From NCBI GenBank assembly GCA_025024175.1, contig QCXZ01000064.1, forward strand, positions 57,061,325 to 57,125,324: DNA of 64,000 bases. The letters run 5' to 3'. The stretch is from Rhyzopertha dominica (Eukaryota > Arthropoda > Insecta > Coleoptera > Bostrichidae). The notes below the pieces were generated by a model that saw nothing but the letters and a program-made list of their open reading frames with translations, was not told where the DNA came from and did no database searches. Shown here piece after piece: positions 57,348 through 64,000 of this stretch. The first letter of the stretch is position 1. Each line of letters starts with the position of its first letter. A program made the translations under genes and the position numbers.

Positions 57348-60300
57348 GCTGCATTTATTGCGCTCACTTACATTGGGACAATACATTTGTGTGCCAGGGT
57401 GGATGTGCTATAACGGAGTATTTCTTGTTTGGGCACGATTTGTATCCTGCCGTTTAAAGAGCAGGCAGACTGAGTTTGTATAACTGAGATGTCCTTACTA
57501 TTTTCTAATAAAACTGTTACTGCGGGGACATGAGGTTAAATCTCATATTGAGATAACGACAATAGAATCTATGTTATATCTTTTATTTTAAAGCTGATGC
57601 AAATTTTTAAATAACATAATATTCTCTCTCAATATCACGCTAAGGTATGTAGATACAAAAAGTTTTAGATATTTTTGTCAGATATTGTTATTTTACATCC
57701 AGAATTTTTAAAGGGGCCACAGTCGCATCGCTATGATCGAAAATAGGTACCTACATATTTTTCCTCATTAAACAAATATATATAGTTAGGTTCATTTTCA
57801 GTATATCAGCTATTAACACAACTTTTTATATGCTTTATTAAAATCTTATTTTTCGTTAAAGTGGATGCAAAATAATGTTTCCAAACAATAATTTTCCTTA
57901 CAGTAAGAATTTAGGATGGCAGGAAATAATCCTAACAAATGCAAATTAATCTTGATAAAACAGAGACTATTTACATTGTCTGAAATTTTCACGACTGCAG
58001 TGTTCGAAAATTTAACTCGATCAAATGTGCATTAATAATCAAAGACAACAGCAGCAAATAGTCGACTATCTATCAAGATTTTGTTATATTAGGTACTGTT
58101 AAATATATACTATATGGTGTGTTCTCTGATCAAATCATTAAAAATGAAATAATAACAGGTCTTTTCGACCGTGGTAAAGCCCGCTATGGTTTTCATTAAA
58201 AAAATGCAAGTTTGCACTAAAAGAATTTTTGAGTGTGTTACTGGAACGTATAGTATTGCAAAAAGTAATGTAACTTAGAACTACTGTACGGGCCGGGGCT
58301 ACCTGGCTTTTATTACACTGATCCTTGGGGCAAATAAACATACCGAGACACATTCCCAATACCCAAAATATACAAATATTGGATGCCGCTCAAAAGATTT
58401 GCAAATTTTCGTCCTTTCGGGAATAATCATCGACAATGTATTAGAAGTTTCTCGGAAGAATTTCAGTTAGAAAGGGGTTGTAAAGATAAGGTATACGTAC
58501 ACTGTAGACAAGTAATAGCAATAACAGTAAACATTAAATAATTAATAACTATATAAAATTTATCGGTAATAACGCTGTAAAAATGGCACTGACGTTTCGG
58601 TCACACATGTAATCTATATCAAAGGTTACTCTAGAAATATCCGTACGACACAGTCAGACAATTTTTTAAGTTTTTACAAATAGTACAATAACTTCGTCAA
58701 TTAGGTGTTTTTTTATGGAATATTAAATTTGCCTGAAACTACTTTTTTGTCACTAACGGTCCAATCACTGTATGTAGGTACACAACATGAAATTGTGTTC
58801 ACAACAGCTTGCATGTTATTTAAACATAAAAATATTAACATAAAGGTAATCAAATCCTCAAATTTTAAATTAACAGCTGAAACATGAAATTCTTGCTAGG
58901 CGACGAATTATCAACGTTCTGTGTTTTTACTTTTATTGCCAATTTAAAGCGCCTTATTCTTCGTATAGTGCCCAAATATGCAATGTATTTAAGGGTGAAG
59001 TGCAATAAATCTTATCATTCACCAACGGGAGAACGCCTGCTGTCAAGTTCTTTGTAGACCTCTCCAGGATAGGACGAAATCTATTTTACGACAGGCAATT
59101 AGGTATTAATAAAAGGGCGGTTACCTGTGTGGAGCGTGAAATTATGCATTTTTCTTATGTTTTTTAGATTTAACTTCTACAAAACTTTACATACAAAATT
59201 GATTTACGTCTACACATTATTGTATTCAATTCCAAGGGCACTTTTTAATTTTTTCCAAAATTTTATTGATGAACCGAAATATACGCATATTATGAAAATG
59301 CTAAAACAAAGTCGCTTTTTAGCAAAAATTTTACGGAAAAATTAAAAATACGCAATGCAGTGCCCTAGAGATTTGTGTACGGAACAACATATCAAAAAAT
59401 CGGAGCAGTAGCTTTAAAATTGGCTTCTCTGGACGTAAAATCGTTTTACATGTAATAGCATAGGCAGAAACGGGCTACCCTACACCCTTAAAGTGCATGT
59501 CTATGCTGTGCTATCTGCTAGGTGGCTTTGTCATCATGTCAGTGTAAAGCTGACAAATGGCATTGCCATCTAATATCTTTCNTAGAGNAGTTGTCCGGTT
59601 GGCTAAACGAATATGCGGTAACAAATTTATCCATAAATAAATGTCTTATATTTACAAAGCTTAGATGGCTTCGTAAACGTATGAAAATTTCATGCATCCG
59701 AGAAAACTAGATTTCGGGTATACCTAATCAAGCATATCAATTAATCAAAAAGCTTTGGTCTCCTTCAAAAGCAACTCCTATTACTTCCAGTCGACAAACA
59801 CAAACTTCTTTTAAAGACTGAACTAAATGNCAAGTATCCAAAGTAGGTACCTGCTCGAAAGCCGCCCTCCATTCCAAGTTTCAGGAGTTGTCGACATACA
59901 AAGGCTTCCGAGATACGACACCGGAGTTTTTGTATTCATTTGACATTCAAATTGTCGCCGCTAAGCGCGACAAAAAATACACATCCGCATAATGGGCGCT
60001 TATTTTTTACGCGACTCGCATATAAAATGCAATGGATGAGGGCACAGACGTTGAAACGCGAGAAGAGGGAGAACGTGGAAATTTTACCTGTTTATTTTTT
60101 CAGTGATCCAAAGTATTCACAGGCGACGGCGTTTTTTCTTGGTTACCTAGAACTGCTGTTGTTAGGGAATAGGCAAAAGCATAACATAAAATTCAGGAGT
60201 AGCCTTATGTCCCATTTCTTAAAATAGTGCGGATTATCGTTTTCTGTACTTTTGTAATGATTACGTGTGTGCTTCAAATGCACCACCCCAAACTAAAATG

Positions 60301-60467
60301 CCACACTGCAATATGGACTACATAAGAGCATAATACACTGCTCGTATCGTTTGTCTGTTGACTACGTGTTTTAGTTCTCTAAATTTCCTTAATCTTCTTA
60401 CAGGCAAGTCAATGTGCTGTGCTCTATTTTAATACACCCACAATTACTCGCACGCACGTCATTTATA
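57348..60467. other. Stretch without recognisable genes
   Basis: Apart from a weak hammerhead-like motif at 58589-58625, nothing was recognised. A few undetermined bases near 59582-59830. Confidence 0.4.
58589..58625 (-). ncRNA. Very degenerate hammerhead-like motif
   Basis: Minus strand ends GTGTGACCGAAACGTC, the 3' half of a hammerhead. The box upstream reads TTGATATA and only partly fits CUGANGA. Low certainty. Confidence 0.25.
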
Positions 60468-60776
60468 CAGGATGTTTCACGAATGACAATGACTCTGACG
60501 AGATTAAAAATGCAACCCAAAATACATTCTCATAGCCAATGTGGTTACTTTACATAATGGTTTTATTTTAAAAATAAATTGGGAATCCATGACGGCTATG
60601 CGTTATGGTTCCTGTCACTGTATTTATTAAAAGTAAAAATGTATTCAAATGATGAAAAAAAAACAGATATGATTTTGATTTATGGTGAATCCAAGAAAAA
60701 TGCTTCCGCTGCTGCCCGTTTATACAGATAACGTTTCCCAAATAGAAGAGCTCCTGCCGATACAATTTTCAAGATA

Positions 60777-62106
60777 CGAGGCATGTTTTTTAAGTAAGTA
60801 CCGTTTTGCGATTCCGCCGCCGCAGCGCTACGGACAGCGTTCCGCGCATGCGCGCTGGTTACCTACATTTCTTGTCTACGCACTGACGCCATTACAGTTT
60901 GATTCTTCATTGTATACGTTGTTTATTGAGTGTTTAAGATGCCTCCGACAATCGTGAGTCCCGCCGATTGTGAAGTACGGGCTGTTATACGATTTCTTAG
61001 TGCTAAAGGCGTAAAACCGATTGATATTCATCGTGAGATCTGTGAAGTTTACGGACAAAACATTATGAGTAATGGAAAGGTAAGGAAATGGGTGAGAGCA
61101 TTTAAAGATGGCCGCACAAATGTGCATGATGAAGAACGGAGTGGGCGTCCTTCGGTCGTTAATAAAGATTCGGTGCAGAAAGTGAACGAAAAGGTGAGAG
61201 AAAACAGACGCTTTACAATTTCATCATTGTGCGACTGCTTTCCTCAATATTCCTGTAGTGTTTTGTATCGCATTGTGACCGAGAACTTGAATTACCGGAA
61301 ATTGTGTTCACGTTGGGTTCCGAAAATGTTGACGGATTTGCACAAAACCCAACGTTTAGGCAGTGCATTGACTTTCCTTGAGCGGTACCACAATGAAGGT
61401 GAAGATTTTTTAGACCAAATTGTTACTGGTGACGAAACATGGGTGGCCTACGTCACACCAGAATCGAAACAACAATCCATGGAATGGCAACATTCATCAT
61501 CACCCAAAAAAGTGAAGTTTAAGCAAACAATTTCTGCCCGGAAAATCGTGTGCACAGTTTTTTGGGACAGAAAAGGAGTATTGTTAGTGGAGTTTCTGCC
61601 TCGTAATGAGACAATCAATGCAGCGTCTTATTGTAAGACATTGAACAATCTGCGTCGTGCAATCCAGAACAAAAGACGTGGCAAGTTGAGTAAGGGTATC
61701 GTTTTGCTGCATGACAATGCCCGTCCACTTGTGGCTAATCGGACCAAAGATCTCGTCAAATCTTTTAAATGGGAAACTCTAGATCATCCTCCATACAGCC
61801 CTGATTTGCGCCCAGCGACTACCATTTGTTCCTGCACTTGAAGAAACACCTGGGTGATCAGCGCCTTCAAGACGATAACGAAGTCGAAACATTTGTGATA
61901 CAGTGGTTAACAAGTCAGGCGGCAGAATTTTATGAGGAGGGTATTCAAAAACTGGTGCCACGTTATGACAAGTGCCTCAATATTCACGGAAATTATGTAG
62001 AAAAGTAGATTAAGGTGCAGGCTTTCATGTAAGATAAAATTATTGCGATATCTTTGCACGTCTTCTTTTAATTCCAAAACGGTACTTACTTAAAAAACAT
62101 GCCTCG
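60777..62106 (+). mobile_element. mariner (DD34D) transposon, copy 2, nested
   Basis: TA at 60775-60776 and 62107-62108. Ends CGAGGCATGTTTTTTAAGTA and its exact complement. 1330 bp. Inserted into the DD41D-type transposase gene between the codons for FKI and the later RKRTATG part. Confidence 0.96.
60939..62008 (+). pseudogene. mariner transposase, single 1-bp deletion
   Basis: The frame is open from the ATG at 60939 (MPPTIVSPADCEVRA) through the HTH region, ERSGRPSVV, VTGDETWV (first Asp) and LLHDNARPL (second Asp; the His of ARPH is Leu) to PYSPDL. There, at about 61807, one base is missing relative to copy 1 and the frame changes just before the third Asp. The remaining C-terminus (FLHLKKHLGDQRLQDDNEVE ... 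HGNYVEK) is open in the next frame to 62008. Full length would be close to the usual 345-350 residues. Possibly a sequencing error; otherwise a very young pseudogene. Copy 1 has Trp to stop at 17907 where this copy keeps Trp. Confidence 0.95.
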
Positions 62107-62600
62107 TACTTAAATTAACTTTAAGGAAAAACTGGCCACCACTGAAAAAGTCAAGAAAAAGAACAGCAACCGGCTCTGATAATCAAATTAGAGTATTGGA
62201 AATGATTGACGAAAATCCTCATATCAGTCAAAGGGTAGTCTCAAGAGCAACCGGTATTAGTCTGTCTTCAGGACACCGAATAATTAAAGGCAATCAATTT
62301 CATCCGTATCATTTGCAATTGGTTCAGGCCTTAAAGGAGACAAATTATCCTAAAAGACTGGGTTGCTGTAACTTTTTTCGGGAACACCAAAATTTGAATG
62401 TGAGATTTTATGACAACACTTGCTTCTCGGATGAAGCAAGATTTTCTAATGATGGTGGAGTTAACAAACATAACATGCATTATTATGCGCAAGAAAATCC
62501 ACGTTGGATTCGAGAAGGACATTTTCAAACTATCTACTCGACGAATGTCTGGTGCGGAATATTGGCAATACTTATCAACATTTTTTAAGAAGCACTTTAC

Positions 62601-63689
62601 CGCCCAACAAGCATAATTATTCTATAATTTCCAAATAACAAAGCATATTTGCTTTATTGTTGCTTTATTATTGTTCCCTGATGCCTATGTTATTTTATAA
62701 GGGTTTCCCTTACTAGTAGTTTGCTTCAGTACGTGTTAAGAATCGTTTTATACTCATTTATAAACGTTTACACAACTTTTTGTAGAGCAATTTTCCCAAT
62801 AGGGGAAAATTATTTTATAGAGGGTTTTAAAATGTGTTAGTCAACACTGAATTATCATCTTGAGAACATCTATAAAACTATTATATTAAGCCTTGACCGG
62901 CCAGTAACAAAACAGTGTTTTTGTATAAGATTTTTTTCTGAGATAAATGTGTTTTATAAAACGAGAGCCATATTATTGTCCAGATTTTATTCACATATAC
63001 GACAGCCATTGTATAAAGCCAACTAAAGATTATTTTGTACAAAAACATAATGTTCGAAAACTGGATTTTTAAAGCAATTTGATTATATAATGAGTTTTAT
63101 AAAAAGTCTACGTAAGTTGTAAGCATTTTTTTTAATTGATGAANTAGTTATTATTTTTAGGCGCCTTAAAATTTTGTACACATGTAATGTATATGTTTTA
63201 CATAAAATCTTGTTTGGTAATAGTTTCATGTGTTTAAAATATAAATAAAATGTGAAATCAACATTATGTAAATTTTATGGCATCTGTTGCGGTATATATC
63301 TCGGTCTGCGGACATGTTTTGTTTTACAGAAGAGGAGTGGGTTGTAACTTTAGAGAACCATTAAAAAATAAATTATTCTCCACCAAATCAGTTATAACAT
63401 AGAAAAATCTCATTGAAGTTGCTGAATGCAACAGTACTTTTGCATAATAAGTAATACCGGAACATTTATAAAACTGTTTCGTAACAAATTGCTACAAAAC
63501 CTTTTTATAACAGCTTTATAGTAAATTTTATGACACCTGTGTAACTATTTTCAAATCTGTGCTATAACACCTACTAAAGCCATTATAGAATACTGTATAG
63601 AACTAAAATGTTGTTTGGCGTTGTTTTATAAAAATTGGTTCATAAACGTTTGCCTGACTATTATAAAACTAAAAATTGCTAGTTGGGCG
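62601..63689. mobile_element. Unclassified element with CGCCCAAC ends, copy 2, nested
   Basis: Ends CGCCCAACAAGCA and the complement of CGCCCAACTAGCA. GCACTT occurs just outside both ends (62592-62597 and 63690-63695), so a target duplication of 6 to 9 bp is likely. It interrupts the DD41D-type transposase between NVWCGIL... and LQVRQDLW. Similar along its length to 56213-57347, and again full of TTTTATAA-like words. No coding sequence. Confidence 0.82.
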
Positions 63690-64000
63690 GCACTTCTGCA
63701 AAATGTAAATTTACAAGTAAGACAAGATCTATGGTTCCAACAAGATGGGGCACCTGCGCATTATCATAGAATAGTGCGAAATCATCTTGATTTGGTTTTG
63801 CCTAACCGATGGATAGGAAGAGGTTCAATTAATCCTTGGCTACCGAGAAGCCCGGACCTTACTCCTTTGAATTTTTTTCTGTTGGGAATGGTAAAAGAGC
63901 AAGTATACCAAACACCAATTGAAAGTGTAGAACATTTAGAAAATAAAATACGTGATGCATGTAAATCCATCACTCCAGAAATCTTAATACATGTTAAAAG

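Larger units (their letters stand above)
60468..64000 (+). mobile_element. Second DD41D-type transposon, split by two nested elements, runs off the window
   Basis: The left end CAGGATGTTTCACGAATGAC follows TA (60466-60467). The transposase gene starts at 60669 and is interrupted by mariner copy 2 (60777-62106) and by the CCCAAC element (62601-63689). The gene continues to the window edge, so the right end is not seen. About 200 bp separate the end from the gene start, less than in the DD41D family at 7 and 27 kb. Confidence 0.85.
60669..64000 (+). pseudogene. DD41D-type transposase in three pieces, third Asp changed to Asn
   Basis: Piece one (60669-60775): MILIYGESKKNASAAARLYR, a TAA at 60729-60731, RFPNRRAPADTIFKI. 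Piece two (from 62109): RKRTATGSDNQIRVLEMIDE, HISQRVVSRATGISLSSGHR (HTH), DNTCFSDEARFSNDGGVN (first Asp), YYAQENPRWIREGHFQT, NVWCGIL. Piece three (from 63690): LQVRQDLWFQQDGAPAHY (second Asp), NRWIGRGSINPWLPRSPDL, TPLNFFL. The third catalytic residue, Asp in relatives (LDFF), is Asn here, 41 residues after the second. The N-terminus aligns with copy 2 at 27.3 kb ([20 protein letters not shown]). It was dead or dying before or after the insertions. Confidence 0.85.

Noticed and set aside
1..64000. CRISPR array, operon or prokaryotic system
   Set aside because: No spaced direct repeats of that type; introns, LINEs, SINEs and mariner-type elements show a eukaryotic (insect) genome.

Overview
The window looks like a gene-free, AT-rich stretch of an insect genome (possibly a beetle, but no marker in the sequence proves the order). 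I found no intact host protein gene, no rRNA and no CRISPR. Almost everything recognisable is a transposable element, usually decayed, and several sit inside one another.

Layout. 1-7 kb: a cut-off Tc1/mariner-type end, a LINE relic (minus strand) with a TAA-type tail, and dispersed repeats. 7.1-9.2 kb: copy 1 of a DD41D Tc1/mariner-superfamily transposon with long inverted repeats; copy 2 is at 27.3-29.6 kb. 9.7-11.8 kb: a possible THAP-domain relic and a LINE relic. 14.8-16.5 kb: a Tc1 (DD34E) element with 257-bp terminal inverted repeats, internal direct repeats and a spliceosomal-type intron in its transposase gene. 16.7-17.2 kb: an R1-clade LINE fragment. 17.4-18.7 kb: mariner (DD34D) copy 1; copy 2 is at 60.8-62.1 kb. 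19.6 kb: a short MITE. 20.7 and 35.7 kb: two copies of a tRNA-derived SINE. 21.8-22.9 and 47.6-48.5 kb: two non-autonomous hAT elements with exact 8-bp target duplications. 23.8-25.1 kb: a Penelope-like element with RT and GIY-YIG domains. 29.8-30.7 kb: a relic of a Crypton-type tyrosine recombinase. 31.7-36.8 kb: three LINE relics. 38.7-41.9 kb: a MITE, then a mariner relic split by an 8-bp-TSD element. 42.1, 43.0-44.0 and 54.7 kb: large inverted repeats. 47-48.7 kb: a Mutator-like relic split by a hAT element. 49.5-50.6 and 52.5-52.8 kb: LINE relics. 56.2-57.3 and 62.6-63.7 kb: two copies of an unclassified element. 60.5 kb to the end: a second DD41D-type element split by both mariner copy 2 and the unclassified element.

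The most interesting signal is a set of hammerhead-ribozyme-like motifs scattered through the window (best at 42.2, 48.75 and 54.7 kb). They have the core-stem II-GAAAC-GUH order of the short, palindromic-stem-III hammerheads known from Penelope-like elements, and three of them lie in inverted repeats. The second is the nested insertion at 60.5-64 kb. Between the elements are a few more GC-rich, less repetitive islands that could be regulatory DNA, but nothing in the sequence proves it.

All calls come from reading the sequence and from remembered family motifs; no database search was made.
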